Origin: a virus
Direction: 5' to 3' (one strand)
DNA length: 49,988 nucleotides
Virus record (IMG/VR): IMGVR_UViG_3300008110_000080
Coordinates: 1-49,988 of that record
Numbering within the stretch: the stretch's first letter is position 1; every line of letters starts with the position of its first letter. Position numbers and translations under genes: made by a program. The notes beneath the pieces were generated by a model. It saw nothing but the letters and a program-made list of their open reading frames with translations. It searched no databases and was not told where the DNA came from. This document shows positions 35,530 to 43,762 of this stretch, piece after piece.

Positions 35530-35942
35530 ACGCACATCAAGAAAACCTAGAAAAAATTAAAAAATTGACCTCAGAACTATCAGAGTGTATGAAGTTTAAC
35601 GATTATGAAAAATTTCCGACCACTTATACATCTTGCGATGACCCTGAAGTTTTTTATTCTGTTGATAGAAGATGGTTCGTAGGTAAAGAAGAACATAGGG
35701 GTACAGATTTTGTGACTAAGAGGTATAGTGATCTACCTTACGATTGCAAACAGATTGTTAACGATATTGTAACAGCTTCTCAACTCGAATCGTTTAAACA
35801 TTGGGATACAAATTTCAGAAGAAAATATTACACGAAAGCTATTTTTATGGCGTACGAGATAGGTAAAGAAGACAACAGAAACCTCTGGACTAAAATTAGA
35901 GGATGGTTTTATAGTTTAATTAAATTTAAAACGATTTATTGA
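35526..35942 (+). CDS. Hypothetical protein (138 aa)
   Basis: Helical N-terminus (QENLEKIKKLTSELSECM), a middle with RRWFVGKEEHRGTDFVTKRYSDLPYD and a basic C-terminal helix. No family recognised. Confidence 0.6.
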   Translation: MNAHQENLEKIKKLTSELSECMKFNDYEKFPTTYTSCDDPEVFYSVDRRWFVGKEEHRGTDFVTKRYSDLPYDCKQIVNDIVTASQLESFKHWDTNFRRKYYTKAIFMAYEIGKEDNRNLWTKIRGWFYSLIKFKTIY

Positions 35943-35943
35943 T

Positions 35944-36258
35944 ATGAAGACAAAAAATAAAAAATATAAAATCTGCGATTACAATCATTATCCAGATCAA
36001 TATAGTTATATAAATTCAGATACTACAGATCCAAAGGATGGTTGGGTGACAACTGTTCCAATCGATAAAAAAGAGCTTAATAAGCTAGAAGAAAAACCAA
36101 CCCCGATAAAGTTTTTCTCTACAAAATCCGAAGCAAAGGAATATCTAGATGTTATTAGACATTATAGAAATAATGAGTGGGATAAAAATGAACATATTTA
36201 TAAAGTAAATGGTTATAAAAAACCACAATGGAAAATTTATGAAGTAAATGAAAACTGA
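35944..36258 (+). CDS. Hypothetical protein (104 aa)
   Basis: MKTKNKKYKICDYNHYPDQYSYINSDTTDPKDGWVTTVPIDKKELN...: polar, Tyr/Lys-rich. The middle TPIKFFSTKSEAKEYLDVI suggests a small alpha/beta fold. Overlaps the next gene by 11 bases. Confidence 0.6.
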   Translation: MKTKNKKYKICDYNHYPDQYSYINSDTTDPKDGWVTTVPIDKKELNKLEEKPTPIKFFSTKSEAKEYLDVIRHYRNNEWDKNEHIYKVNGYKKPQWKIYEVNEN

Positions 36259-36571
36259 TAAAAAGACAAAACTTATTTGGAAAAAGAAATGGTTAGATGA
36301 CAAATCTGGATATTGGTATTCAGCAAAGGTTCCAATTCTTAATTGGGAATATGTAATAGATAGTGTGCCTTGCTGTACATTTAACAATAAAAAACAAGAT
36401 TACAAAGATTATGAAGAGTTTGTAGCTGGTGTGTTTTTGAGTAACATTGATGATGATTTTGTTAAAGTTTCAAAAAAACAATTTAGAAAAAAAGAAACTG
36501 CTATGAGTGCTTGTGAAAAACATTTACAAGATACCTCTAAAAAATTTAATATGTGGATGGAAACAAAATGA
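36248..36571 (+). CDS. Hypothetical protein (107 aa)
   Basis: TKLIWKKKWLDDKSGYWYSAKVPILNWEYVIDSV opens like a tryptophan-rich beta domain; the end (QFRKKETAMSACEKHLQDTSKKF) is helical. The ending, a helix with A..A.E.H......, resembles other phage proteins. Unknown. Confidence 0.6.
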   Translation: MKTDKKTKLIWKKKWLDDKSGYWYSAKVPILNWEYVIDSVPCCTFNNKKQDYKDYEEFVAGVFLSNIDDDFVKVSKKQFRKKETAMSACEKHLQDTSKKFNMWMETK

Positions 36572-36867
36572 ATTTTAAAGAATTTAAAATAGTAATTGAA
36601 ACTCTACAGAATATTAGTGAAAGATCACATTCTTTATATCGATTAGGATTAGACTTGCTTGATTATGATGAACCTCATCATAAAGTATTTTCCATACTAC
36701 TTAATTCCATTTTTAAAGAACAAGGTAAAGATTGGATAGATTGGTATCTTTATGAGAGAGTTGGTTTTAAAGAAGATGTTCTTAAAGCTACTGATGAAAA
36801 CGGTAATGAGATCTGTCATAATATAAAATCACTTTGGGAAACAGTCAAACCTTATATAAAACAATAA
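36568..36867 (+). CDS. Conserved T4-like phage hypothetical protein (99 aa)
   Basis: Start at 36568 (MNFKEFKIVIETLQ) by ATGA overlap. The pattern DWIDWYLYERVGFKEDVLKATDENGNEICHNIKSLWETV recalls a protein family of T4-like phages, function unknown. All helical, about the usual length. Confidence 0.7.
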   Translation: MNFKEFKIVIETLQNISERSHSLYRLGLDLLDYDEPHHKVFSILLNSIFKEQGKDWIDWYLYERVGFKEDVLKATDENGNEICHNIKSLWETVKPYIKQ

Positions 36868-36870
36868 ATT

Positions 36871-37185
36871 ATGAAATTAGATATACCATTTCACGATGAA
36901 GTTTGTGAATTTACAAAAATAGAAAATAAAACAAATTTAGACTTAAAAGTAGAAGATAAATATGGAAAAATTGTTTATAAGTTTAAAATACTTTATTATG
37001 ATTGGGAGATGGACAATCATGGTTATATTATAAATGATGGAACAAAAAATAAAATTGTTACAACAAACCATGGAAGATTAATGGAAATCAGTCCCGATTA
37101 TCTCTTCCACAAAATAAAAGAATATGAAGATGCGATTAGGGATACTAAAGAAGCTATTAGAATTTCTCAAAATGGAACCAACTAA
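36871..37185 (+). CDS. Hypothetical protein (104 aa)
   Basis: Beta-rich N-terminal two thirds (KLDIPFHDEVCEFTKIENKTNLDLKV...VYKFKILYYDWEMDNHGY) and a helical end (YLFHKIKEYEDAIRDTKEAIRI). Overlaps the next gene by 14 bases. Unknown. Confidence 0.6.
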   Translation: MKLDIPFHDEVCEFTKIENKTNLDLKVEDKYGKIVYKFKILYYDWEMDNHGYIINDGTKNKIVTTNHGRLMEISPDYLFHKIKEYEDAIRDTKEAIRISQNGTN

Positions 37186-37441
37186 ATATAAAATTGTAGA
37201 AACCACTGGATGTACTGCTTTTGATTTTTCTATAAATGAAAAATCTCTTTCAGATTACACAAAAGAAGAATTAAATGAAATTTTGGATTATCTTTTCGTT
37301 AAAGTTAAAGAAGGTATAAATGAAAATACAATTCTTTTTCAAGACGTTATTAAATTATTTCAACCTGATGAATGGGAACATGATTCTGAACCATGTGATC
37401 AATGTGGTGATACTGTAAGTACAGAAACTTGGAATATATGA
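37172..37441 (+). CDS. Hypothetical protein with C-terminal Cys pair (89 aa)
   Basis: Start at 37172 (MEPTKYKIVETTGCTAFDF); the upstream extension shadows the previous gene. Middle helical; PCDQCGDTVSTETWNI at the end carries a CxxC, possibly half of a zinc site. The pattern TGCT.....NEKS....T.EE is familiar from small phage proteins. Confidence 0.6.
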   Translation: MEPTKYKIVETTGCTAFDFSINEKSLSDYTKEELNEILDYLFVKVKEGINENTILFQDVIKLFQPDEWEHDSEPCDQCGDTVSTETWNI

Positions 37442-37623
37442 AAATAATAAGCAAAAGTAATTGGGGGTTTTGGATTTTTTCTAGATATTCTTTTATATTA
37501 GAAGATGAAGAAGAATCTTTAACCGAAATTGTCGTTAATAAAAAAACATTTAACAAATTCAATGTTGGAGATTATTACGATCCACACTACGGACAATTTT
37601 TTAAATATGATAGCAGAAATTAA
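37438..37623 (+). CDS. Hypothetical protein (61 aa)
   Basis: Start at 37438 (MKIISKSNWGFWIFSRYSF) by ATGA overlap. Aromatic-rich small protein with VNKKTFNKFNVGDYYD in the second half. Overlaps the phosphatase gene by 17 bases. Confidence 0.55.
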   Translation: MKIISKSNWGFWIFSRYSFILEDEEESLTEIVVNKKTFNKFNVGDYYDPHYGQFFKYDSRN

Positions 37624-38170
37624 AATAACAGATCTTAGCGAGGCAGAAGGATATGCATTTGGACCAAAAAATAAATATGATGTTTGGGTATCAGCTGTTG
37701 ATGAAGACGATGAACACAAAATGCATAGAATGAAAAAACTTTTAAATAGAAAAGGTGTTAAACACTTCTTCCAGTTATTTTATGATTTTTCAGATGAGGA
37801 TGAAATAATCTTCTATGTTGATAAAAATATAGAAGAAGTTGGTCCTAGAAAAGAACATATACAAAGCATTATAAATTTTTTAAAACCTTTTGTAGAAGAT
37901 GATAAAGTTCATAATTTAGGAGTTAATTGTTTTGCTGGAGTATCTCGGTCCACTGCAATAGGTATTATTGCATCTGTGATGTCTGGTAAAACCCCAGATA
38001 TGGCATTAGATTACATTAAATCTGTTAGACCTATGGCATGGCCTAATTTAAGAGTATTAAGATTTGGATCAGAAATTTTGGGTATAGATTTAAAAACTCC
38101 TGTTGTAAATTGGAAAAAATTAGAAAAAGGCGTTTTATACACTGGAGGTTGGGCGAAATATGAAAATTGA
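37607..38170 (+). CDS. Dual-specificity-type (Cys-based) protein phosphatase
   Basis: The P-loop VNCFAGVSRST (Cys108, Arg114) fits the C-x5-R signature of tyrosine/dual-specificity phosphatases, with Asn in place of the usual His before Cys. Candidate general acid is Asp60 in LFYDFSDEDE. The following GIIASVMSGKTPDMALDYIKSVRP matches the conserved helix of DSPs. Start at 37607 (MIAEIKITDL); earlier in-frame Mets lie inside the previous gene. 187 residues, typical. Substrate unknown; could dephosphorylate proteins, or RNA 5' ends as some relatives do. Confidence 0.8.
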   Translation: MIAEIKITDLSEAEGYAFGPKNKYDVWVSAVDEDDEHKMHRMKKLLNRKGVKHFFQLFYDFSDEDEIIFYVDKNIEEVGPRKEHIQSIINFLKPFVEDDKVHNLGVNCFAGVSRSTAIGIIASVMSGKTPDMALDYIKSVRPMAWPNLRVLRFGSEILGIDLKTPVVNWKKLEKGVLYTGGWAKYEN

Positions 38171-38810
38171 ATTAATTAATTATTTCGGTGATGATTTAAT
38201 GGTTGTAAATGCAGCTAGAGTAAGTTACGGAAAACATAAAGAAAAATTAGATGATAAAGACATAAAATTATTAAAATTTTTAGTTGAACATAAACACACC
38301 GCTCCTTTTAGACATCCACAAATACAGTTTAGAATTAAGTGTCCTATTTTCGTTGAAAGGCAACTTTTTAAACATCAAATTGGATTATCGGCTAATAGCA
38401 TTTCTGGTAGATATGTAGATTTTAGTGATAATTATTTTAAAATAGAAAAACTCAGAAAGCAATCCAAAAGTTCAAAACAAGGAAGTGAAGGAATTATAGA
38501 TAGACCAGATTTAATTGAAAAAATGAATAAACACATAGAAAATTCTTCTTCTTTATATAAAGAATTGTGTGATTCTGGTGTTTCAAAGGAACAAGCGAGG
38601 ATAATATTACCTTTAGCGTTAGAAACTCAATTTATATGGACTGGTTCTCTTTTGGCTTTCATACATTTTTGGGGACTTAGATTAAAAACCGACACCCAAG
38701 AAGAAACTAGACATGTTGCAAAACAAATGTTAGAACTAGTAGAAAATATTTCTGGACATCCGTTCAAATATACATTAGAATCGTGGAGAGAGAATAATCT
38801 TATTAAATAA
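38160..38810 (+). CDS. thyX: Flavin-dependent thymidylate synthase ThyX
   Basis: A 216-residue protein with the ThyX order: VVNAARVSYGK (15-25), LLKFLVEHKHTAPFRHPQIQF (37-57), the motif region VERQLFKHQIGLSANSISGRY (65-85) and a C-terminal FWGLR. ThyX makes dTMP from dUMP using FAD and methylene-tetrahydrofolate, supplying DNA precursors. The usual RHR triad reads KHQ here, a variant I believe occurs in other phage ThyX proteins. It overlaps the phosphatase gene by 11 bases. Confidence 0.92.
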   Translation: MKIELINYFGDDLMVVNAARVSYGKHKEKLDDKDIKLLKFLVEHKHTAPFRHPQIQFRIKCPIFVERQLFKHQIGLSANSISGRYVDFSDNYFKIEKLRKQSKSSKQGSEGIIDRPDLIEKMNKHIENSSSLYKELCDSGVSKEQARIILPLALETQFIWTGSLLAFIHFWGLRLKTDTQEETRHVAKQMLELVENISGHPFKYTLESWRENNLIK

Positions 38811-38811
38811 T

Positions 38812-39405
38812 ATGGGAATGTTTAGTTATATTTTTTGTAAAAAAGAATTACCACTTAATAGCGATCTTAAAACTTTAAATATAAAGTGGGATGAAATAGA
38901 ATTTCAAACTAAAGATTTAGATAATTGTTTAGATAAATATATTATTACTGAAGACGGAGATCTTATAGAAGAAATAGTAGAATATGAATATACATATTAT
39001 TCTGAGGAAGAAAAAAAGAAAAAAGATCATAAACCTTGGAATATAATAAAAGAACAAAAAATTGTAAATCAATATACCAAAAAAATAGATTTTCATGGTA
39101 AAATAACATTCTACGAAATTTTTGAATTTTCAGATACCGAAGATATTTGGGTAGATTTTAATGCATATTTTATATATGGAAAATTAGATAAATTGGAGTT
39201 ATTGGAATGTAAAAAATACAAATCTAGAAAAAATGATTTGAATGATCTTTTTGAAAAAAATAAAAAACTAAAAAATAGTTTTATTTACAAATTTAAAAAA
39301 AATATTGGTTATTTTTGGTTTTTTAAAAAACTCTCTAAATTATTTTATAATTTATCAATGTTTTTTTCTAATTTAAATGTTATTATAAATAGATATTTTG
39401 TATGA
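38812..39405 (+). CDS. Conserved phage protein (MGMF family, 197 aa)
   Basis: Begins MGMFSYIFCKKELPLNSDL, followed by IEFQTKDLDNCLDKYIITEDGDLIE: this start is typical of a hypothetical phage family (MGMFD.......LP......FQTKDL). The C-terminal 60 residues are basic and hydrophobic (FWFFKKLSKLFYNLSMFF), possibly membrane-associated. Function unknown. Confidence 0.7.
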   Translation: MGMFSYIFCKKELPLNSDLKTLNIKWDEIEFQTKDLDNCLDKYIITEDGDLIEEIVEYEYTYYSEEEKKKKDHKPWNIIKEQKIVNQYTKKIDFHGKITFYEIFEFSDTEDIWVDFNAYFIYGKLDKLELLECKKYKSRKNDLNDLFEKNKKLKNSFIYKFKKNIGYFWFFKKLSKLFYNLSMFFSNLNVIINRYFV

Positions 39406-39662
39406 TTAAAAAATTAATTTGTTTTATATTGATTTCTACTAATATAGTATATTCCGAAATAAATTTTAATGGAAATATAGATTTTTCTAAAAAAGAAAAC
39501 AAAAATTTAACTTCATCAAATAATATTGAGTATAAATTAAAACTATACGAAAAGCACAACTATTTAATTAGTCTTTCAAATTCTTTAAGTGTAGATTTAG
39601 ATTGCTTTAATAATGAAATAAAAGAAACTAATGTTTTTACAACTTTAAGAATAGATTTTTAA
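39402..39662 (+). CDS. Secreted hypothetical protein (86 aa)
   Basis: MIKKLICFILISTNIVYS-EINF is a probable Sec signal peptide with cleavage after about residue 18. The mature part has alternating residues (INFNGNIDFS, YLISLSNSLSVDLD, TNVFTTLRIDF) and ends in Phe, like a fragment of an outer-membrane beta barrel. Exporting a phage protein to the envelope suggests superinfection exclusion or lysis control; inference only. Confidence 0.6.
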   Translation: MIKKLICFILISTNIVYSEINFNGNIDFSKKENKNLTSSNNIEYKLKLYEKHNYLISLSNSLSVDLDCFNNEIKETNVFTTLRIDF

Positions 39663-40003
39663 TGAAAAAAATTTTAAAACCACAAGAAAAAGAAGAAGCA
39701 GTTTACTATTCAGATTTTACTGGAAAATGTTTTGGTGATTTTTACCCTCCAGTAGAATTAAAACTTGATTTTAGTTATGGATCTATATATGATGGAGTAA
39801 ATCTTAAATTTGATTTAGATGACGAAGACGTAGAATTTATTTTAAAACTATTAAAAAATAAATTAAATCAAGAAACTAAAAATAATTTTAAAAAGATGCT
39901 AAAGCAAATAGAAGATGACTATGACAATAGTGTTCAATTCAGAGATTGGGAAAATTGTGAACACTTATGTAATAATAAAGATTTAATTAAAAAAATTATA
40001 TGA
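39662..40003 (+). CDS. Hypothetical protein (113 aa)
   Basis: KKILKPQEKEEAVYYSDFTGKCFGDFYPPVELKLDFSYGS..., then helical. TAATG overlap upstream, ATGA overlap downstream. The pattern YYSDFTGK......PPV.....F.YGS is repeated in some T4-like phage proteins. Unknown. Confidence 0.65.
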   Translation: MKKILKPQEKEEAVYYSDFTGKCFGDFYPPVELKLDFSYGSIYDGVNLKFDLDDEDVEFILKLLKNKLNQETKNNFKKMLKQIEDDYDNSVQFRDWENCEHLCNNKDLIKKII

Positions 40004-40281
40004 TAAAAAAAACAATACAGCCAACTGGAGATATGTGTATTAAATTTACTGATGAAGAATTGGTAAAACTTAATATTAAAGAAAACGACAAATTTTCAAT
40101 TCAAGAAACTGAAGATGGATTTCTTTTACAAAAATTCGATACTATAAGTCTAGAAATAGATGAATTCCCAAAACATATTTTGATTAGTTTGATTAAAGAA
40201 TCATGCGAAAAAGATATTTCCGTAAACGAAGTATTTTCAAATATTTTAGAAAATTTTATTAAAAATGAAAAAAAAACTTGA
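40000..40281 (+). CDS. SpoVT-AbrB-like small protein (93 aa)
   Basis: TIQPTGDMCIKFTDEELVKLNIKENDKFSIQETEDGFLLQKF has the strand-helix-strand form of the AbrB/MazE swapped-hairpin domain (L...I..GD.F......DG..L). A C-terminal helical region follows. Could be a DNA-binding regulator or antitoxin-like protein; no toxin gene is adjacent. ATGA overlap with the previous gene. Confidence 0.6.
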   Translation: MIKKTIQPTGDMCIKFTDEELVKLNIKENDKFSIQETEDGFLLQKFDTISLEIDEFPKHILISLIKESCEKDISVNEVFSNILENFIKNEKKT

Positions 40282-40356
40282 GATTATATAATATAATCAA
40301 TCATTTTTGATAAACAAAATCCTTGATTTTTGAATTTTTTAAAATAAAATATTATT

Positions 40357-40581
40357 ATGATAACTGCAACGTGGACATCAAAAAAATCATCTCCATCATT
40401 TAATGAAATGAGAGAGCTTCTAAAGAAAAAAGCTTCTCCAGGAGAACCTACACTTTCCAGAAAAGAAGCAAATAGAACTTGGAGAGAAGATATTCTTGGT
40501 ATTCTTTCAGACGAACAAAGAAAACAAAAAAAGAAACAAAACCAAGAAAAATCAAAAAGATATAGCAATGAAGATGAGTAA
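40357..40581 (+). CDS. Basic hypothetical protein (74 aa)
   Basis: SSPSFNEMRELLKKKASPGEPTLSRKEANRTWREDILGILSDEQRKQKKKQNQEKSKRY: helical and strongly basic at the end. A 75-base AT-rich gap without clear signals precedes it. Possibly nucleic-acid-binding; no family. Confidence 0.55.
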   Translation: MITATWTSKKSSPSFNEMRELLKKKASPGEPTLSRKEANRTWREDILGILSDEQRKQKKKQNQEKSKRYSNEDE

Positions 40582-40590
40582 ATTTGTATA

Positions 40591-40989
40591 ATGGCTATAT
40601 ACAAAGATATTTTAATAACTAAAGAGTTTTTAGATTTAAATTCTGATTTTTATTTTATCTTTGGTGATAATTTAGAAAGATATGGTACTGGAGGAGCAGC
40701 ATCATTAAGATATCATCCTCATGCTATTGGTTTTATAACTAAAAAATTTCCAGATAATAATGATAGTTCTTTTTATAGACCCGAAGAATATTATCCAGTA
40801 TTCTTTGAAGAATTAGATAAACTTAAAAAAATAATACAAAAAAGACCAGATAAAAAATTTTACATTTCTCAGCTTGGTGCTGGTCTTGCTAATAAATTTT
40901 TTATTTGGGAAAAATTAATAAGACATAACTTAATCAACCAACTAGGAAAATTTGATAATGTAGTTTTTTGTTGGGATATTAAAAATTAA
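40591..40989 (+). CDS. Macro-domain-like or FGDN-type conserved protein (132 aa)
   Basis: FYFIFGDNLERYGTGGAASLRYHPHAIGFITKKFPDNN, followed by FYISQLGAGLANKFFIWEKLI. The G-D-N-L-x-R-x-G-x-G-G-A-A loop and the later QLGAGLAN loop resemble phosphate/ADP-ribose-binding loops of macro-like proteins; I also recall this as a conserved family of unknown function in phages and bacteria. Function not assigned. Confidence 0.65.
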   Translation: MAIYKDILITKEFLDLNSDFYFIFGDNLERYGTGGAASLRYHPHAIGFITKKFPDNNDSSFYRPEEYYPVFFEELDKLKKIIQKRPDKKFYISQLGAGLANKFFIWEKLIRHNLINQLGKFDNVVFCWDIKN

Positions 40990-40999
40990 TATTAATAAA

Positions 41000-41878
41000 T
41001 TATGCGTAATACCAAGTTTTGGATTCTGAAGAATCCACAATAAAAGTATTTTGTTTTTTAGGTAAAAATTGTAAATTTTTATCCATAAAATTTTTAGCTT
41101 CTATATCAAATTTTTTCTTATCTTCTACTTCTTTTTGTTTTTCTTTATACTGATTTCTTAAATTTTCTATTTCATCTTCTGCTGTAGAAATAGAATCAAA
41201 TATATTTTGTTTTATATTTTGTTGTTTAGTATTTTGTTGTTTTTTGTTTTGTAATAATTTTAAATCTTTATTTTTGATATTTATATCGTCTTCTAATTTT
41301 TTAATTTCTTTATAAGTTGCATTAAGATCTAAATTTTGAATATTAGTATTAACATTGTTTTTTATTAAAAAATCTCTCATATATTCATTAAATTGTTTTT
41401 TAATGTTATTGAAATAATCTTTTTTAACCACATATTCCTCTGTTTTATTTTGATTAGGAATATTTGAACTTTTTTTACTTATTATTACGATATAGTTAGG
41501 ATCTAATAAAGTAGCAGTAAAAACCCCTTGAGATTTAAGATTAGTTACATCAGTTACTCTAGCTGTAACTATTTCTTTAGATTCTCTATTTAAACGTTTA
41601 AAAATTTTAGTACCATTAAATGAAGTAGGATTTAATTTATGTTTTTCTATATCTAAAGGTTTTCCAAATTTTGGAGCTAAATTTTTTAATGCTGATGGTA
41701 TTTGTCCAACTGCTTTTGATACTGCTGGTAATGCAGTAGAATTTGGATTTATATTTTTAATTATATTCGATGGGTTTATTCCTGATGCTATAGCACTACC
41801 AACACCAGCTAAAGCTTTAGCTAAAAGAGGTGTTTCGTTTATTATTCTGTAATAAATTTTATCGAATTTTTTTTCCAT
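41000..41878 (-). CDS. Hypothetical protein with targeting-like N-terminus and coiled coil (292 aa)
   Basis: Begins MEKKFDKIYYRIINETPLLAKALAG: IYYRIINE resembles the KDQILLE..Y modules and gives an (I/L)-x-E site. A Gly/Ala-rich hydrophobic segment follows (LAKALAGVGSAIASG), then a beta-rich domain and a coiled coil (about 180-250, with KQQNTKQQNIKQN). First of two minus-strand genes beside the virion module; possibly structural. TTA stop is 11 bases from the stop of the convergent gene. Confidence 0.6.
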   Translation of the reverse strand: MEKKFDKIYYRIINETPLLAKALAGVGSAIASGINPSNIIKNINPNSTALPAVSKAVGQIPSALKNLAPKFGKPLDIEKHKLNPTSFNGTKIFKRLNRESKEIVTARVTDVTNLKSQGVFTATLLDPNYIVIISKKSSNIPNQNKTEEYVVKKDYFNNIKKQFNEYMRDFLIKNNVNTNIQNLDLNATYKEIKKLEDDINIKNKDLKLLQNKKQQNTKQQNIKQNIFDSISTAEDEIENLRNQYKEKQKEVEDKKKFDIEAKNFMDKNLQFLPKKQNTFIVDSSESKTWYYA

Positions 41879-41884
41879 TATTAA

Positions 41885-42631
41885 TTACTTACCAAAACCA
41901 AACGGACATTTACTAGGTTTAGTGTCTGAATAAGTCTTATTGCTTCTGAAAAACTTTTTATATCTGTCAAAAAATACAGTTTTTGCTTTTTTCCAAATTA
42001 ATTCATATTTTTCATAATTTGAATTATATGTAGAATAAAATTTATCTCTTTTAAAGGGTATTATCTGTATTATCGGGGTTCCTTTTGGTATCAGCCCCTC
42101 AAAATCTTTTTTAAGTATAAATGGAAATCCAACTTGTGTTGGATTTTTATCTGTATCTACCAAACCAGTTATACATTTAAATGGAAGATCTTCGTGATGA
42201 GTAGGATGTAAAAATAAACATGAATAATTTTTTGGGGTTTTTACTATCCATTGACCTATCCATTTAAAAACCGTGTTATGGTAATCTTTTTCTATTGGAT
42301 AATATAGATATTGAGCTTTATAATGTTGAGCTATTAAATCTATATTTTCAAGCGACCATTTAAATTCTATAGTTCCATCATTTGCCTTCTGTACCCATAC
42401 ATCACATGGTAGTAATATGTGGTATCCGCAAGTCATAGCATCAAAAAAAGGCATACATTTTTTAATCGTTGAGTTTGGATCTCCATAAGAATCAACTCCC
42501 TTTTTATCGTTTAAAAAAAAATCCGTTTTTTTGTACCAATTTGGTATATTTTTAGTTGCTGATTGTGGTTTTTCAAAAATTTCTAAATTTTCTTTAGAAT
42601 TAGCTATGAAAATTATTTTTTTATAAAACAT
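41885..42631 (-). CDS. Conserved hypothetical protein (248 aa)
   Basis: FEKPQSATKNIPNWYKKTDFF ... STIKKCMPFFDAMTCGYHILLPCDVWVQ is the start of a family I associate with marine phage genomes, function unknown. The middle (HPTHHEDLPFKCITGLVDTDK) has a His cluster; the end (KPSKCPFGFGK) is Cys/Gly/Pro-rich. Divergent from the virion operon starting at 42684. Confidence 0.65.
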   Translation of the reverse strand: MFYKKIIFIANSKENLEIFEKPQSATKNIPNWYKKTDFFLNDKKGVDSYGDPNSTIKKCMPFFDAMTCGYHILLPCDVWVQKANDGTIEFKWSLENIDLIAQHYKAQYLYYPIEKDYHNTVFKWIGQWIVKTPKNYSCLFLHPTHHEDLPFKCITGLVDTDKNPTQVGFPFILKKDFEGLIPKGTPIIQIIPFKRDKFYSTYNSNYEKYELIWKKAKTVFFDRYKKFFRSNKTYSDTKPSKCPFGFGK

Positions 42632-42665
42632 ACTCTTATATGTTAATGCATTTTTTAAAAAAATC

Positions 42666-42673
42666 TATAAATA
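42666..42673 (+). promoter_or_regulatory. T4-type late promoter TATAAATA
   Basis: Perfect TATAAATA, 10 bases before the ATG at 42684, in the divergent gap at the head of the virion genes. Confidence 0.6.
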
Positions 42674-42683
42674 TTATTAGTAA

Positions 42684-42947
42684 ATGAATTCTTCAATACA
42701 AGTATTTAATTCATATTTAAAAGGAACCAATACAATTTTTGGTAGTTTTCCTATATATTTAGCATCATCAGAGTTAAATTGCAATATTCTAAAACAAAAA
42801 GATATTGATTTGGAAGATATTGATGAGATATTGAATGAATCAAATCAATATTATATTTTAACAAATGAAAGTGATGATGTAAATTTTATATCAATTTTTG
42901 TAAATATAACGTCTAATGATAAATATCAATACGCTTTAGCACTATAA
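42684..42947 (+). CDS. Hypothetical protein heading the virion module (87 aa)
   Basis: MNSSIQVFNSYLKGTNTIFGSFPIYLASSELNCNILKQKD...: small, acidic, with beta-like ends. Follows a perfect late motif and is 3 bases from the next structural gene. Possibly a minor virion protein or chaperone. Confidence 0.6.
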   Translation: MNSSIQVFNSYLKGTNTIFGSFPIYLASSELNCNILKQKDIDLEDIDEILNESNQYYILTNESDDVNFISIFVNITSNDKYQYALAL

Positions 42948-42950
42948 ATT

Positions 42951-43757
42951 ATGGAAACGCGAGGAATAAAAATAACACAATTACCATCTATAACGGGAAT
43001 ATTACCTATAGATTCTTTATTGTTAATGTCTGATAACTCTGGTCTGACTAAAAGTTTAAACACAAATTCTTTTTACACTACTTTTAGTGGTGCTAAGAAT
43101 TATTTAAACATAGGAAGTAGACTCAGTATATTTAATAACCACGATACATCTAATAGTACTTTATATTTTAATACGTTAACGGCGACCGGTTCTTTATCTG
43201 CTGGACTACAAAGTAATTCTATAAACATAATATTATTAGATAGTGGGGTTACTACGCAAAAAATACAAAACGGAGCAGTAACACCAACAAAACAATCTGG
43301 AACATTGACTAGTAGTGTAAATTTAACAGCTTTCACTCAGACTATAATTGCTAATAGTTTTGCTTACATAAATGGATTAACCGTAACGGTAACTCCTCCC
43401 ACTAATACAGCAAAAGTTCTCTTAGGTGGTTATATAAGTATTGGGTGTGCGGATGCTGGTCTTAATATTTATAGATCTATAGGTGGGGGTGCTGTAAGTA
43501 CAGTTATTCCTCTTTCTGCTTCAGCATCTTCTAATTTAAGTAAAATAATGATGCTCGATGTTGGACATGGTGTTGCGAATAACGCTAACGTTATTCCTAT
43601 TTCTTTTTTGGATAGTCCAAACACAACAAGTTCTGTTACTTATTCTTTTGGAATATCAGCAATATCAGTTTGTAATATAAATAGACCAGTAACCGCTCCT
43701 GGTACTGCGGTTATTTCATATTCTACTTCTCATATAAACGCTGTTGTTCTTCCTTAA
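42951..43757 (+). CDS. Tail-fibre or baseplate-type virion protein (268 aa)
   Basis: GIKITQLPSITGILPIDSLLLMSDNSGLTKSLNTNSF is the N-terminal motif found in phage structural proteins that attach to the baseplate or fibres (I-K-I-T-x-L-P). The rest is Ser/Thr/Asn/Gly-rich, beta-structured sequence without catalytic motifs, ending AVVLP. It is likely to be on the virion surface. The next gene starts 5 bases later. Confidence 0.65.
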   Translation: METRGIKITQLPSITGILPIDSLLLMSDNSGLTKSLNTNSFYTTFSGAKNYLNIGSRLSIFNNHDTSNSTLYFNTLTATGSLSAGLQSNSINIILLDSGVTTQKIQNGAVTPTKQSGTLTSSVNLTAFTQTIIANSFAYINGLTVTVTPPTNTAKVLLGGYISIGCADAGLNIYRSIGGGAVSTVIPLSASASSNLSKIMMLDVGHGVANNANVIPISFLDSPNTTSSVTYSFGISAISVCNINRPVTAPGTAVISYSTSHINAVVLP

Positions 43758-43762
43758 TAAAT

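Noticed and set aside
40284-40604. Minus-strand ORF of 106 codons
   Set aside because: Hydrophobic, Phe/Leu/Ser-rich translation of the antisense of a plausible basic plus-strand gene; no start signal.
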